Origin: GYS-P2D sp964522505
GTDB lineage: Bacteria > Bacteroidota > Bacteroidia > Chitinophagales > Saprospiraceae
DNA length: 64,000 nucleotides
Reading direction: 5' to 3'
Assembly: GCA_964522505.1 (NCBI GenBank)
Contig: CAZFWJ010000002.1
Coordinates: 1 to 64,000 of the forward strand
The position numbers and the translations under genes were made by a program. This document shows positions 43,408-52,354 of this stretch, piece by piece (position 1 is the stretch's first letter; every line of letters starts with the position of its first letter). Under the pieces are notes generated by a model. The model made no database searches and was not told where the DNA came from. It worked only from the letters and a program-made list of their open reading frames with translations.

Positions 43408-43986
43408 ATGAAGCATCCAGAACAGCTTGAGCAATATATTGAGGCCCTCATATTTGCATCTCAGCAGGCCATATCCAACAAGGAAATAGCTGATGCAATC
43501 AAGGTTACGTTTGAGTATAAGATCTCACAAGAAGATATAGAAAAGTATATCGTACTTATAACAACCAAGTATGAACAGGATGCCTACGCCATGCAATTAA
43601 TGCCAATCGCAGGAGGATATATGTTTATGAGCAAGCCCCAGTATCACAAGATAATTGGCGACTACTTAAGGCAAAATGAAAGAAAAAAGCTCTCAAAGGC
43701 TGCGCTCGAGACACTAGCAATAATAGCCTATAAACAACCTATCACTAAATCCGAGATGGAAGCCATTAGAGGTGTTGGTTGTGACTATACAGTACAAAAA
43801 CTCTTTGAAAAAGAACTGGTTGAGATAACTGGTAGACATGAAGGACCAGGGAGGCCGCTCCTCTATGGCACCACAGTCAAGTTTCTCAATCATTTTGGTA
43901 TAAAGGATACTACAGAATTACCAAAACTTAAAGAATTTGAACCTGTTGATAATGCCATAGGATCAGAACCAGCAATATCAGAATAG
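43408..43986 (+). CDS. scpB: Segregation and condensation protein B
   Basis: Winged-helix subunit that dimerises and binds the kleisin ScpA in the SMC condensin complex. The 192-residue protein has two winged-helix domains; the signature LAIIAYKQPITKSEMEAIRG (about 108-127) is followed by TVQKLFEKELVEITGRHEGPGRPLLYGTT-type sequence. An acidic C-terminal tail completes it. scpA is not adjacent. One base separates it from the DUF2480 gene, so they are co-transcribed. Confidence 0.94.
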   Translation: MKHPEQLEQYIEALIFASQQAISNKEIADAIKVTFEYKISQEDIEKYIVLITTKYEQDAYAMQLMPIAGGYMFMSKPQYHKIIGDYLRQNERKKLSKAALETLAIIAYKQPITKSEMEAIRGVGCDYTVQKLFEKELVEITGRHEGPGRPLLYGTTVKFLNHFGIKDTTELPKLKEFEPVDNAIGSEPAISE

Positions 43987-43987
43987 C

Positions 43988-44497
43988 ATGGATGACATAT
44001 TAGTAAATAGAGTTACCAATAGTAAACTAAAGACGATCAACTTGGAGGAGCTATATCCTCAAGAAGAGATCGTAAACTTTGATATTAAGGATTATCTTTT
44101 TCAAGAGCTTATCCTCAAAGAAAAGGATTTTAGGCAAGCACTTAAGGAACATGTCTGGGAGCAATATCGAGATAAGATATTGTGTATTCATTGTAGTACA
44201 GATGCTATCATCCCAGTGTGGGCTTACATGTTAGTGTCGAGCTATGCAGGTCAGATTGCCCATACCATCTATACTGGCACACAAGATCAATATTTGGTTA
44301 ATTATTATGATCAAAAGCTGGATGACATTGATCTATCTGAGCATAAGGATGGTCTTGTTGTGATCAAAGGTTGTAGTAATAAACCCGTCCCAGCCAGTGC
44401 ATATGCCAAGATTACCGCATTGCTTAAACCATATGTCAAGAGCTTAATGTATGGAGAGCCCTGCTCTACAGTGCCGATATATAAGAGGATACGCTGA
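43988..44497 (+). CDS. DUF2480 family protein
   Basis: A 169-residue soluble protein of the DUF2480 family, mostly Bacteroidota, function unknown. Conserved features include LVNRVTNSKLKTINLEEL at the start, FDIKDYLFQELILKEKDFR, a central CSTDAIIPVWAYMLV and a terminal IKGCSNKPVPASAY with MYGEPCSTVPIYKR. The three conserved Cys and the His-Cys context could bind a metal, but that is conjecture. Co-transcribed with scpB. Confidence 0.85.
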   Translation: MDDILVNRVTNSKLKTINLEELYPQEEIVNFDIKDYLFQELILKEKDFRQALKEHVWEQYRDKILCIHCSTDAIIPVWAYMLVSSYAGQIAHTIYTGTQDQYLVNYYDQKLDDIDLSEHKDGLVVIKGCSNKPVPASAYAKITALLKPYVKSLMYGEPCSTVPIYKRIR

Positions 44498-44549
44498 TTG
44501 ATTGCCATCATCTAAACCGCTATATTGACTAAACCAGTAAAGTGCAATT

Positions 44550-45455
44550 ATGAATAAGATAATGTTAGGATACTCTGTAGCGGGCGCTGCGGTTTTTTCA
44601 TTCTTGGTATTCATGTCTTATGCTACAGATGACCCATTATCGGATGTTAATACGGCTAACAACTTGCCTCAGATTGTACGGGCTCCAAATGTGAATCGAC
44701 AATTTGATTGGGCAGGGGAGATCGTACCAAGTACTCCAGATGCTACGGAAAGGCTCGATCGAGAGCTCATGGTTAATTCCTATTATCACTCGAGTACATT
44801 GCAGGTATTAAAGCTATCTAACCGATACTTTCCATTAATTGAGCGCATACTTCGAGAGCATGGCATACCGGATGATTTTAAATATCTAGCCGTTGCAGAA
44901 AGTGGATTGAGGCATGTCGCTTCCCATGCAAGTGCCAAGGGATTTTGGCAGTTTAGAAAGTTGGCGGCAAAAGAGTATGGCTTAGAAGTAAATGATGAAG
45001 TAGATGAACGATATCATGTGGAGCGATCTACCATAGCAGCTTGCAAATATCTGCTATGGCTTAAGTCAAAGTTCGGCACATGGACCAACGCATCAGCAGC
45101 GTATAACGTCGGGCCTACCAATTTTAAAAAGGAACAATCTAATCAGAGAGAGACTGATTATTATAAGATGAATGTGAATCAAGAAACTTCTCGTTACATC
45201 TTTAGATTGATTGCACTTAAGGAGATCATGTCATTTCCAGAACAGTATGGGTTTTATCTTGATCCAGCTGAAAAATACCCACCTATGGATAATTACTATG
45301 AAGTCCTCGTTGAGGAGTCCGTAACCAACTGGGGAGATTTTGCACATAACTATGGAATCAGCTATCGAGAACTCAAGCGATATAATCCGTGGTTAAGGGA
45401 TAATCACCTGACAGTAATTAACAATACTTATAACATCAAAATCCCTAAATCATAG
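44550..45455 (+). CDS. Lytic transglycosylase (MltD-like)
   Basis: A 301-residue exported murein hydrolase: an N-terminal signal/anchor helix, then an SLT-type lysozyme fold with catalytic Glu in AVAESGLRHVASHASAKGFW (about 107-126) and the NVGP segment ASAAYNVGPTNF. A single C-terminal LysM-like domain (VEESVTNWGDFAHNYGISYRE onward) probably binds glycan. It cleaves the MurNAc-GlcNAc bond to give 1,6-anhydro ends during wall remodelling. The last six bases overlap the convergent kinase gene. Confidence 0.9.
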   Translation: MNKIMLGYSVAGAAVFSFLVFMSYATDDPLSDVNTANNLPQIVRAPNVNRQFDWAGEIVPSTPDATERLDRELMVNSYYHSSTLQVLKLSNRYFPLIERILREHGIPDDFKYLAVAESGLRHVASHASAKGFWQFRKLAAKEYGLEVNDEVDERYHVERSTIAACKYLLWLKSKFGTWTNASAAYNVGPTNFKKEQSNQRETDYYKMNVNQETSRYIFRLIALKEIMSFPEQYGFYLDPAEKYPPMDNYYEVLVEESVTNWGDFAHNYGISYRELKRYNPWLRDNHLTVINNTYNIKIPKS

Positions 45456-46364
45456 GCTGTAATGAGATAGCTTGACGAAGTCTGCTACCCGTTGTTGAAA
45501 GCGATCTTCTGATAGATTCTTAATGTTGTAATTGCTGAAATCTTCGACTACGAAGGAAGCTGCCGCAGAGCCATAAACGAGAGCACGCTTGAGATTTTCA
45601 AATGAGGTATCTTCTGTTTTCGCGATATATCCGAGAAAGCCCCCTGCAAAACAATCTCCAGCACCGGTAGGGTCAGTTACTTTTTCTAATGGCATCGCTG
45701 GTACGAAGAACATATTGTCCCGATCTAATAGTAGACATCCGTGCTCACCCTTCTTAATAATGAGATATTTTGGACCCAGATCAAAAATCTTTGAGGCGGC
45801 CTTCACTAAGGAATGTTCGCCACTAATCATTCGTGCCTCTTCATCATTAATCGTAAGTACATCACACAACTTGATGGCTTGCATGAGTTTTTCATGAGCA
45901 CTTTCAATCCAAAAATTCATGGTGTCTAACACTACTAGTTTGGGCTTTTTAGTGAGCTGGTTTATCACGCTAATCTGAATATCTGGGGTGAGATTAGCGA
46001 GGAGGATGTACGCTGAGTCTTTGTAGCTATCTGGTAAGATTGGATCAAAGTCAGCTAGTACGTTAAGGTCTGTGGTGAGCGTTACCCGATCATTCATATT
46101 ATCCAGATATCTTCCGGCCCAAAAGAAAGACTTGCCACCAGGTATGACTTTAACACCCTCGAGTGAAGCTCCCTGACTAACCAGGTCATCAAGCTCTGAT
46201 TGCGGAAAATCATCGCCTATAATAGACACTAATCTTATGTCATCGGTAAAATAGCTTGCGGCATAACTACTATACTGGCATGAACCTCCAATTACCCTAT
46301 CTGCATTGCCATGAGGAGTCTCAAGACTATCAAAAGCAATAGTGCCTACTATCAATAAACTCAT
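45450..46364 (-). CDS. PfkB-family carbohydrate/nucleoside kinase
   Basis: A 304-residue ribokinase-fold kinase. RVIGGSCQYSSYAASYF carries the family substrate-binding loop, and DPTGAGDCFAGGFLGY (about 237-252) is the ATP/anion-hole signature with the catalytic Asp. A beta-lid strand at the start (TIAFDSLETPHG) suggests an adenosine kinase-like or sugar kinase; the substrate is not determined. The frame opens six codons earlier (46382), but ATG 46364 (MSLLIVGTIAFDS) follows the -7 element at 46380-46387 and starts the first strand. Confidence 0.88.
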   Translation of the reverse strand: MSLLIVGTIAFDSLETPHGNADRVIGGSCQYSSYAASYFTDDIRLVSIIGDDFPQSELDDLVSQGASLEGVKVIPGGKSFFWAGRYLDNMNDRVTLTTDLNVLADFDPILPDSYKDSAYILLANLTPDIQISVINQLTKKPKLVVLDTMNFWIESAHEKLMQAIKLCDVLTINDEEARMISGEHSLVKAASKIFDLGPKYLIIKKGEHGCLLLDRDNMFFVPAMPLEKVTDPTGAGDCFAGGFLGYIAKTEDTSFENLKRALVYGSAAASFVVEDFSNYNIKNLSEDRFQQRVADFVKLSHYSL

Positions 46365-46379
46365 TTCTTCAATTTGGCG

Positions 46380-46387
46380 CAAAAGTA
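46380..46387 (-). promoter_or_regulatory. Promoter -7 element for the PfkB-family kinase
   Basis: Minus-strand TACTTTTG, exact match. It overlaps the upstream ATG at 46382, which therefore cannot be the start of this transcript; the leader to ATG 46364 is about nine bases. Confidence 0.5.
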
Positions 46388-46485
46388 AAAAAGTATTGTG
46401 CCATACATTGTAGGTATCCTTATAAAGTCCGTAATTTGTTGAAGCTCAGCAATATTGGGCATTAGAAACTACAGAACGCATCGTT

Positions 46486-46692
46486 ATGATTTATACGATT
46501 TTTATATTCGGCTTAGGTGGTCCAGAACTAATAATAGTTGCTCTTGTGGTGCTATTAATGTTCGGTGGTAAAAAACTGCCTGAACTTATGAAAGGACTCG
46601 GCAATGGTATAAGAGAGTTTAATAGCGCTAAAGCTAACATCCAAGGAGAGATCAAAGAGAGCATGAAAGAGATCGACGATACGCCTAAATAG
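46486..46692 (+). CDS. tatA: Sec-independent translocase subunit TatA/TatE
   Basis: Pore-forming subunit of the twin-arginine system that exports folded proteins. The 68-residue protein has an N-terminal membrane helix (IFGLGGPELIIVALVVLLMF), the FGGKKLPEL hinge, an amphipathic helix (MKGLGNGIREFNSA) and a charged tail. Typical in length and motif. tatC is not adjacent. No promoter is obvious, and the gene stands alone. Confidence 0.94.
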   Translation: MIYTIFIFGLGGPELIIVALVVLLMFGGKKLPELMKGLGNGIREFNSAKANIQGEIKESMKEIDDTPK

Positions 46693-46744
46693 GTGTCTTT
46701 CGCAGGCTCAGTTCGTCTTAATATAGCAGCAATACTGTCTTCTC

Positions 46745-47236
46745 ATGATTAGGACATTCAGCACAATTAGTTTATTTTTTTCCATTTCTTATCTGGTGCA
46801 AGCCCAAGATGATGAAGTTCGCCTAGATAGCTTTAGCAGAGTATACGCAACTGCATTGGAGCAGGAGGATTTTGATCTCCTTATATCGTTGACTCATCCA
46901 GATGTTATTAGTATAGCCGGTGGCCTGGAGTACGCCAAGCAGGATCTAATGCGAGATGCACAGGAGTACAATAGAATGCAATTGCGCTTGACATCAGTAG
47001 AAACTAAGATTAGCTCAAAAATCATTGAAGCAGGCGATGAATTACATGCAATAGTCCCATATGAAAAGCTCTATGAGAATCAAGGCCTTAAGCATGAAGA
47101 ACGCAACTACTATTTAGCTGCTTCTCTCGACGGCGGAGAGACGTGGACATTTTTGGATTTGCGTAAGCACGACGCCCAGAGCATTCCTTTATTTGTTCCT
47201 GCTTATGATGGACGGCTGAACATATTTTTAGAGTAG
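46745..47236 (+). CDS. Secreted NTF2/SnoaL-like hypothetical protein
   Basis: A 163-residue exported protein with a signal peptide (cleaved near LVQAQ). The core has the outline of the NTF2-like cone fold: helix FSRVYATALEQEDFDLLISLTHP, then strands TSVETKISSKIIEAGDELHAIVPY and YYLAASLDGGETWTFLDL. No catalytic residues are evident. Its stop adjoins the convergent rhodanese gene with no gap. Fold call is inference. Confidence 0.65.
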   Translation: MIRTFSTISLFFSISYLVQAQDDEVRLDSFSRVYATALEQEDFDLLISLTHPDVISIAGGLEYAKQDLMRDAQEYNRMQLRLTSVETKISSKIIEAGDELHAIVPYEKLYENQGLKHEERNYYLAASLDGGETWTFLDLRKHDAQSIPLFVPAYDGRLNIFLE

Positions 47237-47746
47237 TTACCACACTTTTATAGCCTCTTTATCATCCACCCACTTACTCCATTTCTTGTTATAAGTGTGT
47301 ATTGTGTCAGTGGCTATACCTTGCTGATTCTCCAATGGAAGGTCGCAGTTGATCCACTCGAATATGCTCCCATACAGATTGTAGACAGAGGTATAACCCA
47401 ACTTTTCTAGCTTCTTTCCTATCTTTTCGCTTCGATACCCCACAGAACAATAGACAATAATTTTATCATCATGAGAGATTCCTTTAAGTAGCTCTTCGTC
47501 AAATTTCTTGTAGCCGATATATCTAGCTCCAGGTATATGACTAATCTGATATTCCTCAAGTTCCCGAGCATCTAAGAAGATGTATTCATCAGCATTTTCG
47601 TTAGCCTCAGGCACGTCGATTACTGGCACAGTAAAATTCAAAAGCTTTTCCAATCTTTCATCGAATGTTGGATTAAGTACATCCTGACTCATCCCTTGAA
47701 TAGCGCTTAAAAACAGGATTATTAATAGTGAAGTAATCAGTCTCAT
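47237..47746 (-). CDS. Secreted rhodanese-domain protein
   Basis: A 169-residue periplasmic protein: signal peptide (ends IQGMSQ) and a single rhodanese domain with FLDARELEEYQISHIPGARY and the active-site loop IVYCSVGYRSEKIG, whose Cys would carry persulfide sulfur. The last 35 residues lie outside the domain. The ATG shares its A with the stop of the decarboxylase gene (TAATG), so the genes are translationally coupled even though no shared pathway is apparent. Confidence 0.88.
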   Translation of the reverse strand: MRLITSLLIILFLSAIQGMSQDVLNPTFDERLEKLLNFTVPVIDVPEANENADEYIFLDARELEEYQISHIPGARYIGYKKFDEELLKGISHDDKIIVYCSVGYRSEKIGKKLEKLGYTSVYNLYGSIFEWINCDLPLENQQGIATDTIHTYNKKWSKWVDDKEAIKVW

Positions 47747-48834
47747 TATATCAATTGTTTAGCTCCAGAACCGACACGGTCGTTAATAATTAGTCCTGAT
47801 TCTGTTAGTGACGAAAGTTCAGATTGTATAAATGATTGAACTGACTCAGCATATGAGTCAGGATACAGCACGTGAATATTAGGACCTGCATCCAAGGTAA
47901 ATGCCACAGGAATATGTTCTTGAATTCTATAGTCACGGATTTTTTCGATTGCCGCTACAGTATTAGGTTTCATCAATGTATAAGATGGTCTGGAGCACAT
48001 CATCAGTGCATGTAGGGTGAGAGCCTCCTCTTCAGCTATGTCTATGAATCGCTCAATGTCACCTTTTTGAATTGCAACTAGCATTTCCCCAAGGTTAGTG
48101 CGAGCCTGTTGGTAGCGAGTTGGTGCAAATGGATTGCTATCCATGAGCTTATGGCCTGCTGTAGAGGACACTGATTTTTTTTCACCTGATATGATTAGGA
48201 TATCATCGTGGAAATCTTGGAATATCGGGTCAAAACCGTGATATGGTACAGCAGCATGATTATCGCTTCCGTTAAAATCTGTTGTTTTACCCCATATCGC
48301 CAAGGTGGGATAAACGGATCGACACGCACTACCACTTCCAAGCCGTGCAACGAAAGACGCTTTCTTTCGGAAGGCATCTTCATCATGATCCATATCTGAA
48401 CGGATATTTTGCTCGATGGAACACAGACATAATGCCAAGGCACTCATGCTCGATGCTGAAGACGCTATCCCCGATGAATGAGGAAAACTGTTTTCACTCT
48501 CAATGTCAAATTGTAATTGATCAATAAATGGGAATATTGACTTCAGAGCGTTCAGGTATTTTTCGATACGTAGTCTAAATGAATGCTCCACCTTCCCTTC
48601 AAAGCTAAAATTCAACCAGTTTTGTGATGATTCACGGGCCTTATAACGGATCGTAGTCTCGGTTCGAGCTTGGTCTAGCGTGAAACTTATTGATGGATTA
48701 AGCGGAAGTTGCACAGCCTTCTTGCCCCAGTATTTTATTAGTGCAATATTGGATGGACTCTGCCAACTCACGACGCCAGCCTTAGCTATGTCAAACTTCT
48801 GTGATGTACTATTATAGTAGTCTGGATTCAGCAA
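47746..48834 (-). CDS. mvaD: Diphosphomevalonate decarboxylase
   Basis: Final enzyme of the mevalonate pathway, converting mevalonate-5-diphosphate to isopentenyl diphosphate with ATP. The 362-residue GHMP kinase-fold protein has SNIALIKYWGKK near the start, the phosphate loop PHSSGIASSASSMSAL (about 115-130), RLGSGSACRSVYPT, and FTLDAGPNIHVLYP. It shows isoprenoids are made by the mevalonate route here, feeding the polyprenyl synthase at 10247-11218. Part of a minus-strand run with DUF4294 (6 bases before) and rhodanese (overlapping). Confidence 0.94.
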   Translation of the reverse strand: MLNPDYYNSTSQKFDIAKAGVVSWQSPSNIALIKYWGKKAVQLPLNPSISFTLDQARTETTIRYKARESSQNWLNFSFEGKVEHSFRLRIEKYLNALKSIFPFIDQLQFDIESENSFPHSSGIASSASSMSALALCLCSIEQNIRSDMDHDEDAFRKKASFVARLGSGSACRSVYPTLAIWGKTTDFNGSDNHAAVPYHGFDPIFQDFHDDILIISGEKKSVSSTAGHKLMDSNPFAPTRYQQARTNLGEMLVAIQKGDIERFIDIAEEEALTLHALMMCSRPSYTLMKPNTVAAIEKIRDYRIQEHIPVAFTLDAGPNIHVLYPDSYAESVQSFIQSELSSLTESGLIINDRVGSGAKQLI

Positions 48835-48840
48835 TGTCTA

Positions 48841-49509
48841 TTAATTAGGAGGCCTATACGATATGTCAAAATCTTGTAAAACGACATCCAAAATAGGGTT
48901 TTCGCCAACAGTGTAGACTTCTTTGAGTCGATATCCATATAACTTACTGGATTGATTCCAATAGAAAGCATTAAGATTACCTCTCGTTAGTTTAATCAGA
49001 TCAAATAACGAAGTATCAAGTTCTCGTTCGATCATTTCAACGAGGATCTTGCCTTGAGTTTTAGATAGTTTTTTTAATGGCGTTTCAAACTCTTCTGTAA
49101 GCTCTTTTGACAGCTTTTTCAGATATCGTTTTCGTTTTCGTTTTTTCATTGTTTCAGTGACTTCTTGGGCTTCACTGAATATTCTGATGGCCTCCACAGC
49201 ATAGGGATATACCTTAGCGGCATATCGGCGATATTTTAAGTATTTCAAATAATCTTCGCGATTGGCAAATGAGCGTGGAGAAGAAATATTTACATCCTGT
49301 AAGTCGGCGACAATAATGGTATCGCCCTCAACTACCATTGCACTTACGACATGTCCATCGAGGCGCATACTGAAGATGCTATCTGGAGTCTCCTCTATCA
49401 GTTTAGTTTGGTGTAGTTTCATCAGCGTACTATCAGCAAACTGTGCTGTTAGATTGAGACTACATGCTAAGGCAAGAATTATAAGGATATGTAACTTCGC
49501 ACACGGCAT
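48841..49509 (-). CDS. DUF4294 family exported protein
   Basis: A 222-residue secreted protein of the Bacteroidota family DUF4294, function unknown. A signal peptide (ending LNLTAQ) leads to a conserved GHVVSAMVVEGDTIIVADL region, a helix with a strongly basic block (KKRKRKRYLKKL, about 128-139), and the terminal KLTRGNLNAFYWNQSSKLYGY-type motif. First gene of the run with mvaD and the rhodanese protein; this neighbourhood is seen in related genomes as far as I recall. Confidence 0.82.
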   Translation of the reverse strand: MPCAKLHILIILALACSLNLTAQFADSTLMKLHQTKLIEETPDSIFSMRLDGHVVSAMVVEGDTIIVADLQDVNISSPRSFANREDYLKYLKYRRYAAKVYPYAVEAIRIFSEAQEVTETMKKRKRKRYLKKLSKELTEEFETPLKKLSKTQGKILVEMIERELDTSLFDLIKLTRGNLNAFYWNQSSKLYGYRLKEVYTVGENPILDVVLQDFDISYRPPN

Positions 49510-49588
49510 AAGCCAATTTACAGTATAACGTCGCAGCTCTAATAAAGAGCTTTATAAGGATGTTAATTTTTTACGACACAAAATTATT

Positions 49589-50248
49589 ATGATTAGGGCA
49601 TTCGCTCATTTTATTTCGATATGTTTTCATCCGCTGGTGCTATTTCTTGCCTTGTTATGGACAGGATATTTGATTGATCGGTATTCCTTTTCATTGAGTG
49701 GTGACCACGAGGCTTCAGTTACAGCCATCATGACAATAGCAATATTGTTTGTAATTCCTGTCGTGACTGTTCTTATGATGAAGGGTCTAGGATTTATTAA
49801 ATCTCTCCGCATGGAAGACCCAAAGGAACGTATCGGACCAATGATTGCAAGCATCATTTGCTACGTATGGTTTTATGTCAACATGAAGAGCAATGCCAAC
49901 ATTCCTTCATCATTCTTGGTGCTTGCCTTGGGAGGTTGTATCGCATTGGCTATAGCTTTCTTCATTAATAATTTTTCTAAGATCAGTCTGCATACTACAG
50001 GGGCAGGAGGATTTATTGCCGGTGTAATTATTCTGATATCTGTAAGAACCAATGAACTTATTGAAATCTCACTTTTTGACAGTATATGGCAGTTGCACCC
50101 GATGGTCATTGTCATTATTGCGATCTTAATAGCGGGATTAATAGGAACGAGTCGATTAATACTGGAAGCGCATAGACCGGTGGATATATATGGTGGTTAT
50201 TTGGTCGGAATAATTTCGCTTTTGATAGCGTATCGTATATGGTTTTAG
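49589..50248 (+). CDS. PAP2-like membrane protein
   Basis: A 219-residue protein with about six membrane helices. The last third, GTSRLILEAHRPVDIYGGYLVG, matches the C-terminal SRxxxxxHxxxD motif of PAP2 phosphatases. The middle SLHTTGAGGF could stand for the PSGH motif, but the first KxxxxxxRP motif is only weakly represented by KSLRMEDPKERIGP. It is thus a diverged PAP2 relative, perhaps acting on lipid phosphates, and activity is uncertain. The gene is alone, with one-mismatch -7 elements upstream. Confidence 0.72.
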   Translation: MIRAFAHFISICFHPLVLFLALLWTGYLIDRYSFSLSGDHEASVTAIMTIAILFVIPVVTVLMMKGLGFIKSLRMEDPKERIGPMIASIICYVWFYVNMKSNANIPSSFLVLALGGCIALAIAFFINNFSKISLHTTGAGGFIAGVIILISVRTNELIEISLFDSIWQLHPMVIVIIAILIAGLIGTSRLILEAHRPVDIYGGYLVGIISLLIAYRIWF

Positions 50249-50296
50249 CTTTTGCCCATAATAACTTAATCAATAACTTATTACCTTCGCTAAGCT

Positions 50297-51532
50297 ATGG
50301 AGACATTGGTAAAAACTGCTGAAAAAAATATTCAACAGTTTACATATCCTACGGGTGTAAATATCATCAATGGCCTATTTAAATCTTGGGCTGATGAGAA
50401 AGTAGAGGTTCAGGATTTGTTGAGTGCGGCTCAGAAAAAAGCTGGATTGACAGATTTTGGCGATGAGTTTTTCATAGAACCCCTTACCCAACTCGTTCAG
50501 GATGCCACGGCGAATACTGATTTTCATCCTCTTGGAGCGTTCCTTTTTAAGAACAAGCTTATAATTAACCTTGTCAATCGTCTTTGGTCGCAATACTGGC
50601 TTAAGAAAGAGCCTTCAATAGTTAAGCCATTACCTCCTAAAGTACTTATTACAGGATTACAGCGTACTGGGACAACCTTTCTCCAGAGATTTCTAGGTTC
50701 ATTACCTGAATTTAGAGGAATCATTTCGTGGGAGATTGTCAACCCAGTGCCCAAATCTCGCAAGAAGACTTATTATGGAATGTATGAGGCTCAACTTGCA
50801 CATAAAGCGCTAAACTTTTTGTCTCCGGAATTTAAGTCTATACATTCTGTAAAGCATAATAGCCTTGAGGAAGAAGTGGTCCTAATGGATCATGCCTTTG
50901 CAAGTACAGCTACACAGTCAGTTCTCGATGTTCCAAACTATGCTAAGTGGTTAGAGCAGCAGGATCAGACTAGAGCGTATCAAGACCTTAAGATGTGGTT
51001 ACAGTTTCTGCTCTGGAGGGAACCGGCTGATAAATTCCTGCTTCTCAAGAGTCCGCACCATATGGAGTATATGGATATGTTTATGTCTGTATTTCCAGAT
51101 ACGACAATCATTCATACACATCGACAACCAAAGAAGACTTTAGCTTCCTATTGCAGTATGGTAATGGCTGGCAAGAAAATCTTTTCTGATCATGCTGACA
51201 GCTTTGAAGTCGGTAGATATTGGTTAGAAAAGGATGTTCGATTTGTGAACAAGTTCCTTGATTATCGCAGTAGAAATGAAGAGAAATTTTATGATGTGGC
51301 CTATAAAAACTTGGTAGCCGACCCGATACAGACCGCTAAGGGCATTTATGACCAGCTTGGCCTGGAGTGGACTGAAGAACATGTGAACTTAGCCACCGAA
51401 TTTTGCAAGAAACACCGTAAGAATAAATTTGGCAAACATGAATATGCCATTGAAGATTATGGCTTAACTGAAGCCCAAGTTGACCGAGCGTTCGGTGACT
51501 ATATTGATCAATTTAGCGATCAACTCATATAG
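50297..51532 (+). CDS. Sulfotransferase family protein
   Basis: A 411-residue protein with a 3'-phosphoadenylyl sulfate binding P-loop, LITGLQRTGTTFLQRFLGSLP-type (about 116-136), and the 3'-phosphate-binding segment FPDTTIIHTHRQPKKTLASYCSM (Arg and Ser of the second motif). It resembles the Sulfotransfer_3 group of bacterial and LPS/lipid sulfotransferases. The acceptor is unknown. TACCTTCG at 50282-50289 is a one-mismatch promoter element. A second, unrelated small sulfotransferase-like gene lies at 52351. Confidence 0.88.
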   Translation: METLVKTAEKNIQQFTYPTGVNIINGLFKSWADEKVEVQDLLSAAQKKAGLTDFGDEFFIEPLTQLVQDATANTDFHPLGAFLFKNKLIINLVNRLWSQYWLKKEPSIVKPLPPKVLITGLQRTGTTFLQRFLGSLPEFRGIISWEIVNPVPKSRKKTYYGMYEAQLAHKALNFLSPEFKSIHSVKHNSLEEEVVLMDHAFASTATQSVLDVPNYAKWLEQQDQTRAYQDLKMWLQFLLWREPADKFLLLKSPHHMEYMDMFMSVFPDTTIIHTHRQPKKTLASYCSMVMAGKKIFSDHADSFEVGRYWLEKDVRFVNKFLDYRSRNEEKFYDVAYKNLVADPIQTAKGIYDQLGLEWTEEHVNLATEFCKKHRKNKFGKHEYAIEDYGLTEAQVDRAFGDYIDQFSDQLI

Positions 51533-51544
51533 CTGGCAGATCAC

Positions 51545-52003
51545 TCAATATTCAACCACTAAGCTATCCAGAACTTCGTCTAGATCATCAAAGCTTTTAA
51601 ATCCCACTTTAGATTCATTGCTTCCACGCAATATCACATGGCCTTGATCCTTATCAGATTCAAATAAGTGGTAGTGATTTCCTTCTAATTCTATTTCCGT
51701 ATCAGTCTCATTTATTGAGATCATTTTTATGTGTCCCTCTAAATAGGATAGGTCTACCTCGTCTTTGGCGCCGATAGCATAGGGTTCAAGCTTGAGTACG
51801 GCTTCATCAATATCACTAGAGTTTGCTCCGCTAAATACTAGCAGAATCTTTGGTCCACTAACCCAGTCCACAATTTCTGTTATGCCTGCAACATTGATTT
51901 CTGATAGATCAAATAGTAAATATTGTACCCCATATGCAGCGAAATATCGGGCGTCTGTTAGGTTAGTGATGTTGCTGGCTATAACTTGTACTTTTAAATC
52001 CAT
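51545..52003 (-). CDS. TrpF-like short beta/alpha protein
   Basis: A 152-residue protein whose N-terminus (VIASNITNLTDARYFAAYGV) strongly recalls the first beta-alpha unit of phosphoribosylanthranilate isomerase. The protein is about 50 residues too short for a full (beta/alpha)8 barrel, and the catalytic Cys of TrpF (in CGIT) is Ser/Asn here (SNIT). I infer a degenerate or repurposed half-barrel; no function is assigned. ATG 52003 (MDLKVQ) is preferred over 52012 (MFYMDL). It is divergent from the alkyltransferase-like gene with only 18 bases between starts. Confidence 0.65.
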   Translation of the reverse strand: MDLKVQVIASNITNLTDARYFAAYGVQYLLFDLSEINVAGITEIVDWVSGPKILLVFSGANSSDIDEAVLKLEPYAIGAKDEVDLSYLEGHIKMISINETDTEIELEGNHYHLFESDKDQGHVILRGSNESKVGFKSFDDLDEVLDSLVVEY

Positions 52004-52021
52004 ATAAAACAACGCTTAATT

Positions 52022-52354
52022 GTGAAGGAACAAAGTTACTATGAGATGGTCTATTATGTGACTCGCCAGATACCTAAAGGTAGAGTTTCTACCTATGGAG
52101 CTATAGCAGACTATCTCTCACTAGGATCGGCCCGCATGGTTGGATGGGCCTTGACTCAATCTAACCGCAGCACAATAGGATCAGTACCTGCACACAGAGT
52201 TGTCAATAGTAAAGGCGTATTATCTGGAAGATTGAGTTTTGCGACGCCGACTAAGATGCAAGAGTCACTCGAGGCAGAAGGTGTTACGGTAGTCAATGAT
52301 AAGGTCAAGAATTTTAAAGAACTTTATTGGCATCCAGAACAGATGGAGCTATGA
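52022..52354 (+). CDS. Alkyltransferase-like (ATL) protein, MGMT family
   Basis: A 110-residue protein with only the DNA-binding and active-site domain of O6-alkylguanine methyltransferases: VTRQIPKGRVSTYGAIADYL (about 13-32), LTQSNRS, then PAHRVVNSKG (56-65). The acceptor Cys of PCHR is Ala57, so it cannot take an alkyl group. Known ATL proteins bind O6-alkylguanine and recruit nucleotide excision repair; the usual residue is Trp (PWHR), and Ala is a less common variant. Start is GTG 52022. TACTTTTA at 51989-51996 is a one-mismatch -7 element. It overlaps the next gene by four bases. Confidence 0.88.
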   Translation: MKEQSYYEMVYYVTRQIPKGRVSTYGAIADYLSLGSARMVGWALTQSNRSTIGSVPAHRVVNSKGVLSGRLSFATPTKMQESLEAEGVTVVNDKVKNFKELYWHPEQMEL

